Below are positions 42,640-51,784 of a stretch of DNA of 64,000 nt, piece by piece. Position 1 is the first letter of the stretch. Every line of letters starts with the position of its first letter. Made by a program: the position numbers and the translations under genes. Under the pieces are notes generated by a model. The model was not told the DNA's origin and ran no database searches. It was given only the letters and a program-made list of their open reading frames with translations. This DNA comes from Sphingobacteriaceae bacterium (GTDB lineage Bacteria > Bacteroidota > Bacteroidia > Sphingobacteriales > Sphingobacteriaceae), in assembly GCA_017745075.1 (NCBI GenBank), contig JAGIAD010000002.1:434001-498000 (forward strand), written 5' to 3'.

Positions 42640-45366
42640 TTACTTAACAAGATACTTCAACACCGACCGGCCTAAATTTCCGTTGGCATCTATACCTTCA
42701 ATAATCACTTTGTACTGACCTCTGCCATCAGCGTTGTAATACTCGAAAGAGGCATTTCCTGTAGCGTCAGTTACTACTTTAGGGTTCCAGTAAATGGTGG
42801 TTCTTAAATCGTTGCGGTTCATGCTTGCCGGTACGTCGTATTTAGGTGAATAGAACTGTCTTTCTTTGTTATAGCCCTGTGGTGAGAAAGTAAGTTCATA
42901 ATATTTAGGCAGCATGTCCATTAACTGGGCTTTTGTAATTTTTGTTCCTTTAGGCGCTTTTTTCTGGTTAAATACAATCACACCATTTACATTGTTGGCG
43001 CGGTTAACCAGGCCTAAATCGTCTCTTAAAAATACTTCAACCGATTCAAGCTGGTTCGCATCCAAAGTATTGATCTGGTTTACATCTACGTTCATTCCGT
43101 TGATAAAAATACCCATCGGAATTCTTTTGCCCTGGTTATAATCCCTGGTTACATAGAAGTTGTTATCAGCAAAAGTAACACCGGCCAGCATACCCTGTAA
43201 GCAGTTAATCAAAAGTCCGCAACCTTTTAAACGATCGCCACTGATTTCGTGGTCGGCCATTTGGCTTAAACCTGATAATGCCGGGTAATCTTTATGGCTA
43301 ACTTTTGGCACCACTGCCCCTTTAATGTTTACATCTTTCAGGGTATGCAAATAAGCGTACTGTTTTTTGCTGTTATCCAGGTAACTAGTTAAAGCACTAT
43401 CAATGTTAAGGACCTCCTCAGCAGCACTAAAGTTCCTGGTTAGTGTAGGAACAGGTGTACCGTTTAAGCTTAACGTCATATTTTTATAGTTTACGTTATA
43501 TTTAGCCGTAATGGTCACTTTTGACGAATCGTTAAATACCAGGTTGGAAAATTTAAAATTCCCAACAGGGTCTGTAGTGCCTTCCAAATTGAAACGTTTA
43601 TCAGGAATACTCAATAATAGCGCACCTTTTCTTACCGGAATGCCATTGTTCTGACGCAGGATACCCGAAATTTCGATGCCCTGCTCTGGTAAGAAATCTA
43701 TTTTAGGTAATTTATTGGCAATAATATCAGTGTATTTAAAACTGCGGTAACCCTGTGTAAGTAACAGCACATCCAAATCGGCATTTTTCTTGGCATCAGG
43801 TGCATTAAAATAATAGTTGGCCCTTTCAATATAACCTTTAAGATCACTGCTTAATAACAGGCCTGTTAAAATGGTGCTGGTGGCATCTTCGCTTGATGGT
43901 ACTTTAGTTTCATCAACAACCGAAACAGAAAAACTACCTTCAACAGGAGCACCGTCTTTTTTAGCGGCGACATTTATTTTTACCTTTTTCTTAACCCCGT
44001 AAGTAGTTGCTGCAGTGGTTAAATTAATGGCCATGGTATTTTTTTGCTGTACAAAAACCAGTCTTTCGCTCAGGGGTTTCCCAAACTCATTAAACAGGGT
44101 AAATTGGGCAATTCCATTGGGAAATTTAGATTTAAGTACAGTGGTATTGTATTCTTTGTTTGATAGTGAAGTTTGTGCACCATAACAGATTACGCCCTTG
44201 CTCTGCGCAATTAAATAAAGTTTTTTACCCTGGTTTTGCTCAAAAAAAGCATCATTTGCCGCGATTTTTATCGCTATATTATCAGCGTTGCTGTTGTCGA
44301 TATTTACAACAACGCCATTTGCCTGAACTGCTGGTAAGTTATAAGTTTGAGTAGTGCCATCGGCATAAGTAACTGTGGCTTTATAAGTTTTTCCGGCTTC
44401 GGCAGCTAAATTGAAACTGCCCATGCCCAAATGCTGGGCTACAAAAGTGGCTACCGTTTTGCCATCATTATCGGTAACAGTACCCTTAGAGCTGATGCCC
44501 AAACCATCACTTTTAATGGCTTTGAAAGCAACTTTATTGGTTAAACCAGCAATTAAGCTTCCACCTTCCGGAAAAAATTGGAAATCTTTACTTAAAATGG
44601 CATTTTTTAATGAAAAAGTATTGCTGGCTATATCTTTATCAGTGGTATTTATACTTGTAATAAGCTGGCCCTTTTGCAATTGATATTCGGCCTTTTGTGC
44701 ATTGCTCATGGCTATGGTTAGGTAACCATTGGCATCGGTTGTACCCCGGCCTTTAACAATTACCGTATAACTGGTAATTACCTGCCAGCTTACATTTTTA
44801 TTGGCATACGGTTTATTGTTGGCATCTTTAAACTGAACCCTCGCATCAATTTTTTCTAATTTATCAGTCGAGGTATTTTTATAGGTAATATGGGTTTTTA
44901 CTTCTTTATCTATTGCTTCACCCACATAAAAAGTTTTGTTAAAATAGGCTGGATCGTCACTGTTCAGCATCCATAAGGTATAGGCCCTGATGTGGTAATT
45001 ACCCTGTTTGTAATTTACCTGATCCAGGGGGAAGTTACCATAGGCAAAGCCACCTGTAATAGGTAATTTTAAGGTTTGGATAAGCGAATCATTCTGGTTG
45101 ATCACGTCGACATAGATAATTTTACTGATTCCCGATAAGAAATTCTGATTTTCGGTAACGTAAGCTTTAAACCAAACGGTATCGGCCACCGCATAATAAG
45201 GTTTGTCAAAATGAAGGTAGATTTTTTCGGCAGGATAATCGCTTAAAACCTTATTGGTTTTGCTAATGATGGTATTAATGCTTATGGTATCGGTTTGGGC
45301 CAACGAAGAGAAACTGAGCGCTGATAAAAGAGAAAGTATGATAAAAGATAGTCTAAAAATCTTCAT
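42640..45366 (-). CDS. Macroglobulin-like (MG2) surface protein with isolated TonB plug domain
   Basis: A 908-residue exported protein (signal peptide ending SLAQ, about residue 24). Near residue 48 it has KIYLHFDKPYYAVADTVWFKAYV, the MG2-domain signature of alpha-2-macroglobulin-like proteins; several Ig-like domains follow (about 150-560). Towards the C-terminus is a TonB-receptor plug-like domain (about 740-835; GKRIPMGIFINGMNVDVNQIN and NVNGVIVFNQKKA), but no beta-barrel follows. A last beta domain ends GRSVLKYLVK. Such barrel-less plug proteins recur in Bacteroidota and may bind TonB or periplasmic proteins; role unknown. Confidence 0.85.
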   Translation of the reverse strand: MKIFRLSFIILSLLSALSFSSLAQTDTISINTIISKTNKVLSDYPAEKIYLHFDKPYYAVADTVWFKAYVTENQNFLSGISKIIYVDVINQNDSLIQTLKLPITGGFAYGNFPLDQVNYKQGNYHIRAYTLWMLNSDDPAYFNKTFYVGEAIDKEVKTHITYKNTSTDKLEKIDARVQFKDANNKPYANKNVSWQVITSYTVIVKGRGTTDANGYLTIAMSNAQKAEYQLQKGQLITSINTTDKDIASNTFSLKNAILSKDFQFFPEGGSLIAGLTNKVAFKAIKSDGLGISSKGTVTDNDGKTVATFVAQHLGMGSFNLAAEAGKTYKATVTYADGTTQTYNLPAVQANGVVVNIDNSNADNIAIKIAANDAFFEQNQGKKLYLIAQSKGVICYGAQTSLSNKEYNTTVLKSKFPNGIAQFTLFNEFGKPLSERLVFVQQKNTMAINLTTAATTYGVKKKVKINVAAKKDGAPVEGSFSVSVVDETKVPSSEDATSTILTGLLLSSDLKGYIERANYYFNAPDAKKNADLDVLLLTQGYRSFKYTDIIANKLPKIDFLPEQGIEISGILRQNNGIPVRKGALLLSIPDKRFNLEGTTDPVGNFKFSNLVFNDSSKVTITAKYNVNYKNMTLSLNGTPVPTLTRNFSAAEEVLNIDSALTSYLDNSKKQYAYLHTLKDVNIKGAVVPKVSHKDYPALSGLSQMADHEISGDRLKGCGLLINCLQGMLAGVTFADNNFYVTRDYNQGKRIPMGIFINGMNVDVNQINTLDANQLESVEVFLRDDLGLVNRANNVNGVIVFNQKKAPKGTKITKAQLMDMLPKYYELTFSPQGYNKERQFYSPKYDVPASMNRNDLRTTIYWNPKVVTDATGNASFEYYNADGRGQYKVIIEGIDANGNLGRSVLKYLVK

Positions 45367-45555
45367 GGATTGGTTATTAAATGCAATGCCCGTAAATATA
45401 TCTAATTATAAAGAGAGCGCCTAAATTGTACGAAGGTTTAACACTTTTTTACAAAATATTGGTTCATTGGTCATTAGTTCATTGGTTCATTCGGTTAGTT
45501 GTTTAAATTGATTTCAAACTCCCAACTCTATTACCTGTCCGTAGTGTTCCGAAGG

Positions 45556-45903
45556 GCACTACGGATTTAAGAATAGAATAGAGTCTCTGACTCGCTTATA
45601 ATCATTGAGTTGTAAACTCAATCTCATCCATCAATCCGTAGTGATGCTACGCTTAACTCTACGGACAGTATGCACTACGGATTTAAGAATAGAATAGCGT
45701 CTCTGACTCGCTTTATAATTATTGAGTTGTAAACTCAATCTCATTCTGCAATCCTTAGAGATGCTGCGCTTAACTCTACGGACAGTTGCACTACGGATTT
45801 AAGAATAGAATAGAGTCTCTGACTCGCTTTATAGTTATTGAGTTGTAAACTCAATCTCATCCATCAATCCGCAGAGATTCTACGCTTAACTCTACGGACA
45901 GTA
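45556..45903. repeat. Three tandem copies of a 116-bp structured unit
   Basis: Units begin at 45556, 45672 and 45788 (each starting GCACTACGGATTTAAGAATA) and are near-identical. Each carries GTCTCTGACTCGCTT, the hairpin TTGAGTTGTAAACTCAA, and ends CTTAACTCTACGGACAGT; GTAGTG/CACTAC arms frame the unit. A single inverted relative is at 61875-62010. There are no unit-specific spacers, so it is not CRISPR. Confidence 0.85.
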
Positions 45904-45940
45904 TTCAAATCGATTAACCGACTTCAAATGATCTCCTCTA

Positions 45941-45966
45941 AACAAAACAAGCCGCTAAAAAGCGGC
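45941..45966 (-). terminator. Terminator of the nitroreductase gene
   Basis: GCCGCT-TTTT-AGCGGC hairpin followed on the minus strand by TTGTTTTGTTT, 28 bases after the nitroreductase stop. Confidence 0.75.
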
Positions 45967-45993
45967 CCGTTTAAGTATAATGGTGTTTGCCTG

Positions 45994-46626
45994 TTATTTA
46001 AACTCGATTAAGAATTCTTCTTTCGGAACACGTACCTTTTTAAGGTTAACCAACCAATCGCCTTCCTCGTCTCTGTGACCTAAAGGCAATAAGGTAACAC
46101 TTCTTAACCCTTTTTTATCTAGACCTAAAAATTCATCCAAAGCAGGTCCGTTAAAACCTTCCATTGGGGTAGCATCTACTTTTAACAAAGCCGCTTCTGC
46201 AATGGCAATGCCGAAAGCAATATAAGCCTGACGTGCAGCATGGTTAAAATTTTCTTCTGCAGTTCTTGGTAAAAGGATGCTTTTAAGTCGTTTTTTATAA
46301 TCATCGGTGGTATTTAGAGGTAAACCGCGCTCTGCATTCATCCTGTCGAAAATTGCATCAATACCTTCTTCTGTATAGTTTTCGTTTGCAGCGAAAATTA
46401 ACAGGTGCGATGAATCGATAATCTGCGATTGGTTAGAAGCAATCGGCGCAATTTTCTCTTTTAATTCCTGATTGGTTACTACGATTATTTTAAAAGGCTG
46501 TAAACCTGATGAAGTAGGTGCCAGGTGTGCAGCAGCAATAATTTTATCAACCTTTTCTTGTTCAACAGGCTGGCCATTCATTTTTTTAACGGCATAACGC
46601 CAGTTTAGGGCATCTATTAAGCTCAT
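45994..46626 (-). CDS. NAD(P)H-dependent nitroreductase-family oxidoreductase
   Basis: A 210-residue FMN flavoprotein of the NfsB/YdgI type. DALNWRYAVKKMNGQPVEQEKVD at the N-terminus carries the FMN-contacting Arg/Lys; AAHLAPTSSGLQPFKI is the flavin-binding loop, and the C-terminal LPLGHRDEEGDW is the conserved closing segment. It forms a homodimer and reduces quinones or nitro compounds. It is single, with its own terminator and a repeat-rich leader. Confidence 0.9.
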   Translation of the reverse strand: MSLIDALNWRYAVKKMNGQPVEQEKVDKIIAAAHLAPTSSGLQPFKIIVVTNQELKEKIAPIASNQSQIIDSSHLLIFAANENYTEEGIDAIFDRMNAERGLPLNTTDDYKKRLKSILLPRTAEENFNHAARQAYIAFGIAIAEAALLKVDATPMEGFNGPALDEFLGLDKKGLRSVTLLPLGHRDEEGDWLVNLKKVRVPKEEFLIEFK

Positions 46627-46780
46627 ATTTTTGAAGATTTTTTTAAATTCTATGTAGCAAATATGGAAATAAGGAATAAACCTATTGTTGATGTATGGTA
46701 AGAAAGCAAAATAGAGGTAATCTGGTATTCACTTGCATTAAGCTTATATTTCTTATATGGTTAATGTTGTATCATTGTTA

Positions 46781-47055
46781 GAAAATGAGTGGCTTGTGGT
46801 TCTTGGCAGCGTGCAGTCCCGCTTTCGCTTATAGTCCTCTCCCGATGGAAAAATCGGGATGCGGGCTATTCCGCTCAATCGGGTTTATGAACAAGGGTTC
46901 TGCACCCTGCAACCCTAAAAATGGAATGCTGTTTTGACCACCTAGCCCCGGTTGGAGCGTTATCCTGCAGCAACGAGGCATCCCGAACTTTCGGGAAAGC
47001 GTAAAAGCAAAAAACGGGAGGAAAGTTTGTGTTTTGTACAGCCCCTGCGCTCCAA
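46781..47055 (-). repeat. Dispersed structured intergenic element, copy B
   Basis: GCAGTCCCGCTTTCGCTTATAGTCCTC (about 46808) followed by CCCGATGG...ATCGGGATG, GCGGGCTATTCCGCTCAATCGGG and then CCTAGCCCCGGTTGGAGCG, all within 275 bases. It shares long blocks with 9740-9850 and is recognisable, inverted, at 25588-25668. The gap 46627-47140 contains nothing else that I can support. Confidence 0.6.
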
Positions 47056-47140
47056 ATATAAAAACCGTTTACTACAAGAAAACCATTAATTTATCCCGTC
47101 GCTATGGTTCGTATTCCAATCTATAAACTGGTATTAAATC

Positions 47141-48253
47141 CTAGCGAACAAACCTTAAATCACTACGCACCGGAAAGTGATCGGATAATTTTGCATGAGT
47201 AATTTTGTAGTTCAATACCTCCAGCTCTTTTGATGTGGCGATATAATCGATCTGGAAATTGGGAAATTTACCGTTATAGGTTTTACCGAAGCCATTTCCT
47301 TTTTTTATAAAACTGTTATTCAATCCGGCAGTAATCTGGGTAACCACGTATGATGCCGGTGTATCGTTAAAATCGCCGGCAATAAGATAAGGCGTTGTAC
47401 AGGAAGCCATTTCTTTTTTCATAATATCAACCTGACCGCTGCGTTTCAGGAAGGCACTTTTTAGCATGCTTAAGATCCGTTTGGATGGTTTTAACTCTGT
47501 ATTCATTTCTTTTACCTTATCCAGGTATTCGTAATCCTGTTTTTCGAAAGAAATGGACTGGAAATGTACATTGTATATCCGGAGGGTTTTCCCCTTGATG
47601 TTTAAATCGGCATAAATACTCATATTGCCAGGATAGCCGGTAACAAATGGGATTTTACCTGTGTTTTTAATGGGGAATTTCGAAAATATAGCCAAACCAG
47701 TGGCTTCGTAATCGTTTTTATTGGTGGGTACGAAATAATAATATTTGGTATTTAACAATACTTTTAAGCTGTCGACAGTATCGAATGCGCCTTTATAACG
47801 TGTAAAAAACTCCTGAAAACAGATAATATCGGGGTTTTGGTCTTTTACTACCTGCAGCATTTTTTCCTTTACCGATTCGGTATTGTCTTCGCCGTAAAGT
47901 TTAAAACTATGTACATTGTAGGTCATCATCCTGATGCTGTTATCGGCTTTTTCAACCGGGCCTTCATCACCACCGATGGCAAAAGTTGCCTTTAACGTTT
48001 TACCTCCAATAACAATAACCAAAATAGTAGCAATTGCGAAAATCCACTTTTTGCTTAAAAACCACCAGATCAGGAAAATAATATTGCCGAAGAGTACGAA
48101 GGGGTAGGCCAGGCCAAAAAATGCAATTAGTGCATGTTTACGTGGATCCATGTTTCCGGCAAGCACTCCCAAAAGCAAGGCTATGGCCAGTGCAACTGCA
48201 ATGGGCAGGAGGAGTTTATCCAAAAAACTGTACTTCTTCTTTTTTTTTGCCAT
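47141..48253 (-). CDS. EEP-family (endonuclease/exonuclease/phosphatase) membrane protein
   Basis: 370 residues. Two or three membrane helices at the N-terminus (about 15-30, 40-65, 68-85) are followed by an EEP domain from about residue 105: RMMTYNVHSFKLYGED, DIICFQEFF (metal Glu), AGDFNDTPAS, QIDYIATS, and LSDHFPVRSDLRF with the catalytic Asp-His. The family includes exonuclease III-like nucleases, sphingomyelinases and phosphatases; the anchored form points to a periplasmic-side enzyme of unknown substrate. Its start overlaps the rhomboid stop upstream by one base, so it is the last gene of the mutL operon. Confidence 0.85.
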   Translation of the reverse strand: MAKKKKKYSFLDKLLLPIAVALAIALLLGVLAGNMDPRKHALIAFFGLAYPFVLFGNIIFLIWWFLSKKWIFAIATILVIVIGGKTLKATFAIGGDEGPVEKADNSIRMMTYNVHSFKLYGEDNTESVKEKMLQVVKDQNPDIICFQEFFTRYKGAFDTVDSLKVLLNTKYYYFVPTNKNDYEATGLAIFSKFPIKNTGKIPFVTGYPGNMSIYADLNIKGKTLRIYNVHFQSISFEKQDYEYLDKVKEMNTELKPSKRILSMLKSAFLKRSGQVDIMKKEMASCTTPYLIAGDFNDTPASYVVTQITAGLNNSFIKKGNGFGKTYNGKFPNFQIDYIATSKELEVLNYKITHAKLSDHFPVRSDLRFVR

Positions 48254-49107
48254 TAATCTTTACTTGCCTTAAACAGTTTTTCTTTTTCTGCCGCAGTTAA
48301 TTTATCATATCCCGAAGTAGATATTTTATCTAAAATGGCATCAATTTCCTGTTGGGAAACCCCACCTTTAAAGGCTGGTTTTTTAACCGGTTTTTCATTG
48401 CGCACCACTTTTAGTTTGGGTTTGCGCTCAAAAAGCTTGCTCCAGTCGCTTCCGTTTTGCAGGCGTTTAATAAAAATAAAACCCACCAGGGCACCGCCTA
48501 TATGCGCTAAACTGCCACCTGCATTTATAGAGCCGATGGCCAAGAAATCAAGAATAAAATAAACAATAGCAATCCATTTTATTTTAACCTCCCCGAAAAT
48601 AAAGAGCACAACGGTGTAATTGGGTACCAGCGTTGCAGCAGCAAAAATAATGGCCATTACCGCAGCAGAAGCACCTACAATAGTTACATCGGTTAAGCCT
48701 GCTGCATAAACCGGGAACAGGTTTAATACTGCAACTGCAAATAAGCCACCAAATAAACCACCGGTTAGGTATACAAAATGGAACTGCCTGCTTTTTAAGA
48801 AATTCATGAATATATTTCCGAACCAGAACAATCCGAGCATATTAAAAAGGATATGAAGAATCCCGTCATGAATAAACATGTAGGTAAATATCGTATAAAA
48901 GCGCTCCGGTAACCTGGAAATGTTTACAGGCAAACCTACATATTCGCTAACCAAGGGACTGATCACATCGCCTTTGCCGCTTAGCCAGGTAAATACCCCA
49001 ATAACAGCGATAATCAGAAACAACAGTACATTTATGCCAATGTAAAAGAATATTGGGTTGCCGGATTGAAAAACCTTGTATTTTAAATCTTTGAAAGTAT
49101 TATTCAT
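48253..49107 (-). CDS. Rhomboid-family intramembrane serine protease (second copy)
   Basis: 284 residues, six or seven membrane helices. The rhomboid motifs are HILFNMLGLFWFG, the catalytic-Ser loop IVGASAAVMAI (GASA in place of GASG) and LAHIGGALVGFIF (catalytic His). A charged cytosolic tail follows, ending KPVKKPAFKGGVSQQEIDAI. GxS with Ser present and His retained suggests an active protease, though GASA is less common than GASG. It overlaps the first rhomboid gene by 8 bases. Confidence 0.9.
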   Translation of the reverse strand: MNNTFKDLKYKVFQSGNPIFFYIGINVLLFLIIAVIGVFTWLSGKGDVISPLVSEYVGLPVNISRLPERFYTIFTYMFIHDGILHILFNMLGLFWFGNIFMNFLKSRQFHFVYLTGGLFGGLFAVAVLNLFPVYAAGLTDVTIVGASAAVMAIIFAAATLVPNYTVVLFIFGEVKIKWIAIVYFILDFLAIGSINAGGSLAHIGGALVGFIFIKRLQNGSDWSKLFERKPKLKVVRNEKPVKKPAFKGGVSQQEIDAILDKISTSGYDKLTAAEKEKLFKASKD

Positions 49108-49819
49108 AGAGTGTATAAAATGTATCGTTTTTATCTTTCCATAATTTAACGAGTATAAAGCCGATTAAAGCACCGCCCAGGTGAGCATAATGTGCAACAG
49201 AATCGCCCTCAAACTGCGCAACACCCAAAGATAACTCTACTAAAATATAAATTGGTATAATATACTTTGCTTTTACTGGAACCGGAATAAACATAATGAG
49301 TAATTCGGCATTTGGATAAAGCATGCCAAAAGCAACCAATAAACCGAAAATGGCACCTGAGGCACCAACCATACCGCCAAAATAGATACTAAATAATGTT
49401 TTAATCTGGGCAGGAGAAGATTCTGTGGCATTGTATAAATTGTTTAAATTTAATTTATCGCCCGCTGTAATAGTCCCTAATATCTGCTGAACCTCAAATG
49501 CCTGTACCGCCCATTGGAGGAACAAGGCACCGAGCCCGGTAATGAAATAAAATATGATAAACTTTTTTGCTCCCCACCTCGATTCGAGGATGCTTCCAAA
49601 AGAATACAAGGCAAACATATTGAAAAAGATATGGGCTATACCGCCATGCATAAACATATAGGTTATAGGCTGCCATATTTTGAATTTTGGCGAATCAAAA
49701 TAATACACGGCTAAAATATCGTCCAGATGGAGGTTGGTTAATAAATAAGTTGCCGCGAAAAATAAAACATTAATAATCAGTAGATTTTTTACTACCGGTG
49801 GAATATATATGTTGTTCAT
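49100..49819 (-). CDS. Rhomboid-family intramembrane serine protease (first copy)
   Basis: 239 residues with six or more helices. Hallmarks: YMFMHGGIAHIFFNMFALYSFGSILE (helix 2, His/Asn), VGASGAIFGLLVAF (catalytic Ser in GASG) and VAHYAHLGGALIGFILV (catalytic His). It cleaves transmembrane substrates inside the bilayer. Located between mutL (126 bases upstream) and the second rhomboid (overlap 8 bases). The pair and the EEP gene form a conserved cluster in the phylum as far as I recall. Confidence 0.93.
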   Translation of the reverse strand: MNNIYIPPVVKNLLIINVLFFAATYLLTNLHLDDILAVYYFDSPKFKIWQPITYMFMHGGIAHIFFNMFALYSFGSILESRWGAKKFIIFYFITGLGALFLQWAVQAFEVQQILGTITAGDKLNLNNLYNATESSPAQIKTLFSIYFGGMVGASGAIFGLLVAFGMLYPNAELLIMFIPVPVKAKYIIPIYILVELSLGVAQFEGDSVAHYAHLGGALIGFILVKLWKDKNDTFYTLYE

Positions 49820-49850
49820 TTAAATTTTAAAAATGGGTTAATGTTTAAAC

Positions 49851-49938
49851 TGGTCATTGGTTCATTAGTCATTGGTTCATTGGGTTAATTGTCTCCAAAC
49901 TCCCAGCTCTAAACTCTCAACTTTCAGACTTCCGACTC
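49851..49938. repeat. GGTCATTGGTTCATTAG repeat between mutL and the rhomboid gene
   Basis: Three or four variants of ATTGGTTCATT followed by GTCTCCAAACTCCCAGC. The same words, inverted, are in 15088-15276. It fills the whole mutL-rhomboid gap. Confidence 0.6.
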
Positions 49939-49945
49939 CAAGCAG

Positions 49946-51784
49946 CTAACTCTTCTCAAACTTCTTATCCAGCTCTGCCAGCGTAATGGTTTGTATAACC
50001 GGTTTTCCATTCACACTAAAGTTAGGGGTTTTGCAGGCAAAAAGTTCATCAATCAGTGTATTCATTTCTTCCTGCCCAAGGCTTGTACCGGCTTTAATGG
50101 CGCTGTTTTTTGCCAAACTTCTGGCCAGGCTATCGCGTTTGCTTAATTTTAACTCCTGCTGCGAGTTTTTAAAGCCCTCAATCAACTGTTCAAATAATAG
50201 TGTTTCGTTAATATTGCTGCTGCCCAGATCAACCGGAACACCTTCTACTACCAACGTATTTTTCCCGAATTCGCGTACATCGAAGCCCAAACTTTTTATA
50301 TCATCCAGCAAACTTTTGGCCAGTTCGAAATCGTTGGCATTAAGTGTAATGGTTTGCGGAAACAAACTCTGCTGCGATGCACCTTTCCGATCCTCAAGAT
50401 GTACGAGAAAACGCTCGTAAAGGATCCGTTCATGTGCCATTTGTTGATCGATTACCATTAATCCCGACTTAATCTGCGAAACAATATACCTGTTGTGCAA
50501 TTGCATGTATTGTTTCTGCTTGGTTTCTAAAACCGTTTCATCAGCGTAAATAGAGGTTTGCTCTACCACGGGCTGCTCTGTTATTTCATATAACGAACCC
50601 CAGTTTTTTGTACTTGATTTTGCGTCATAATTTCTTGGCGATGAAGCATAACTGTTTGCAACGCTTTTATCGCTGGCAAAAGGGTTAAAATCAGGGTTGA
50701 AACTGATACTCGGCGGAACAATATCTTCAACCGCTTTTTGGGTAATCATGTTGCTAAAGCCCGTTTCTTGGTCAAAATCCAGGCTGGGGGCAATGTTATA
50801 ACGGCCTATAGAACGTTTTACGGCCGATTTCATGATCGCATAAATAGATTTTTCGTCCAGGTATTTGATCTCCGTTTTGGTTGGATGAACGTTTACATCA
50901 ATTTTTGACGGGTCGATCTCAATAAACAATACATAAAGCGGGTAACTGTCATCAGGTAATAATTCCTCAAAGGCCGAACTTACCGCGTGGTTTAAATAGG
51001 GATCTTTAATAAAACGGTTATTTACAAAAAAGAACTGTTCACCCCTGGTTTTTTTTGCAAAAGCTGGCTTCCCGATATAACCTTTAAGGTTGATTATGGT
51101 GGTTTCCTCTTCAACAGGAACGAGGCGTTCGTTATAGTTATTGCCGAAAAGGTGAACAATGCGCTGCTTTAAATTGCCCTTTGGCAGGTTAAAAATCTCC
51201 ACTCCATCGTGGTGCAAACTGAAAAATACGCCGGGATGTGCCAGGGCTACCCGTTGAAACTCGTCTAAAATGTGGCGCATTTCTACCGGATTGCTTTTCA
51301 GGAAATTTCTTCTGGCAGGTGTATTAAAAAACAGGTTTTTAATCGAAATCTGTGTTCCGGCTGGCGTTGCTACAGGTTCCTGATTGATTACCTGTGCTCC
51401 TTCGATAGAAATACAGGTGCCAATTTCGTCCTCGTGCCTCCGTGTTTTCATTTCTACCTGTGCAATTGCTGCGATAGAAGCCATGGCCTCACCGCGGAAA
51501 CCCATGGTGCGGATGGCAAATAAATCTTCAGCCTTTTTCACTTTTGAAGTGGCATGGCGCTCAAAACACATTCTCGCATCGGTAACACTCATCCCACAAC
51601 CATTATCAATGATCTGAATCAGTGCCTTACCGGCATCTTTTACTACCAGTTGAATTTTATCTGCGCCGGCATCTATCGAATTTTCGAGCAATTCTTTCAC
51701 TGCAGAAGCAGGTCGTTGAACAACTTCTCCGGCAGCAATCTGATTGGCAACAGCATCAGGCAATAGGTGGATGATATCAGTCAT
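49946..51784 (-). CDS. mutL: DNA mismatch repair protein MutL
   Basis: 612 residues. The N-terminal GHKL ATPase shows IAAGEVVQRPASAVKELLENSIDAG, DNGCGM, TSKVKKAEDLFAIRTMGFRGEAM and NLFFNTPARRNFLK. After a linker (about 340-420), the C-terminal dimerisation domain has a DQQMAHERILYE segment in the place of the metal-binding endonuclease motif DQHA(x)2E(x)4E (His at position 3 replaced by Gln), with a later CKTPNFSVNGKPV. MutL couples MutS to strand excision. Whether this one nicks DNA is unclear from the altered motif. It heads a minus-strand operon. Confidence 0.96.
   Translation of the reverse strand: MTDIIHLLPDAVANQIAAGEVVQRPASAVKELLENSIDAGADKIQLVVKDAGKALIQIIDNGCGMSVTDARMCFERHATSKVKKAEDLFAIRTMGFRGEAMASIAAIAQVEMKTRRHEDEIGTCISIEGAQVINQEPVATPAGTQISIKNLFFNTPARRNFLKSNPVEMRHILDEFQRVALAHPGVFFSLHHDGVEIFNLPKGNLKQRIVHLFGNNYNERLVPVEEETTIINLKGYIGKPAFAKKTRGEQFFFVNNRFIKDPYLNHAVSSAFEELLPDDSYPLYVLFIEIDPSKIDVNVHPTKTEIKYLDEKSIYAIMKSAVKRSIGRYNIAPSLDFDQETGFSNMITQKAVEDIVPPSISFNPDFNPFASDKSVANSYASSPRNYDAKSSTKNWGSLYEITEQPVVEQTSIYADETVLETKQKQYMQLHNRYIVSQIKSGLMVIDQQMAHERILYERFLVHLEDRKGASQQSLFPQTITLNANDFELAKSLLDDIKSLGFDVREFGKNTLVVEGVPVDLGSSNINETLLFEQLIEGFKNSQQELKLSKRDSLARSLAKNSAIKAGTSLGQEEMNTLIDELFACKTPNFSVNGKPVIQTITLAELDKKFEKS

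Larger units (their letters stand above)
45367..45993. repeat. Repeat-rich intergenic region (three-unit 116-bp tandem and other elements)
   Basis: Before the tandem lies TTGGTTCATTGGTCATTAG (45459-45530) and a CCGTAGTG...CACTACGG hairpin (45540-45565). The tandem is annotated separately. The nitroreductase terminator lies at 45941-45966. Nothing coding. Confidence 0.65.

Noticed and set aside
45556..45903. CRISPR array
   Set aside because: The tandem units are 116 bp and adjacent, with no spacers and no cas genes nearby.
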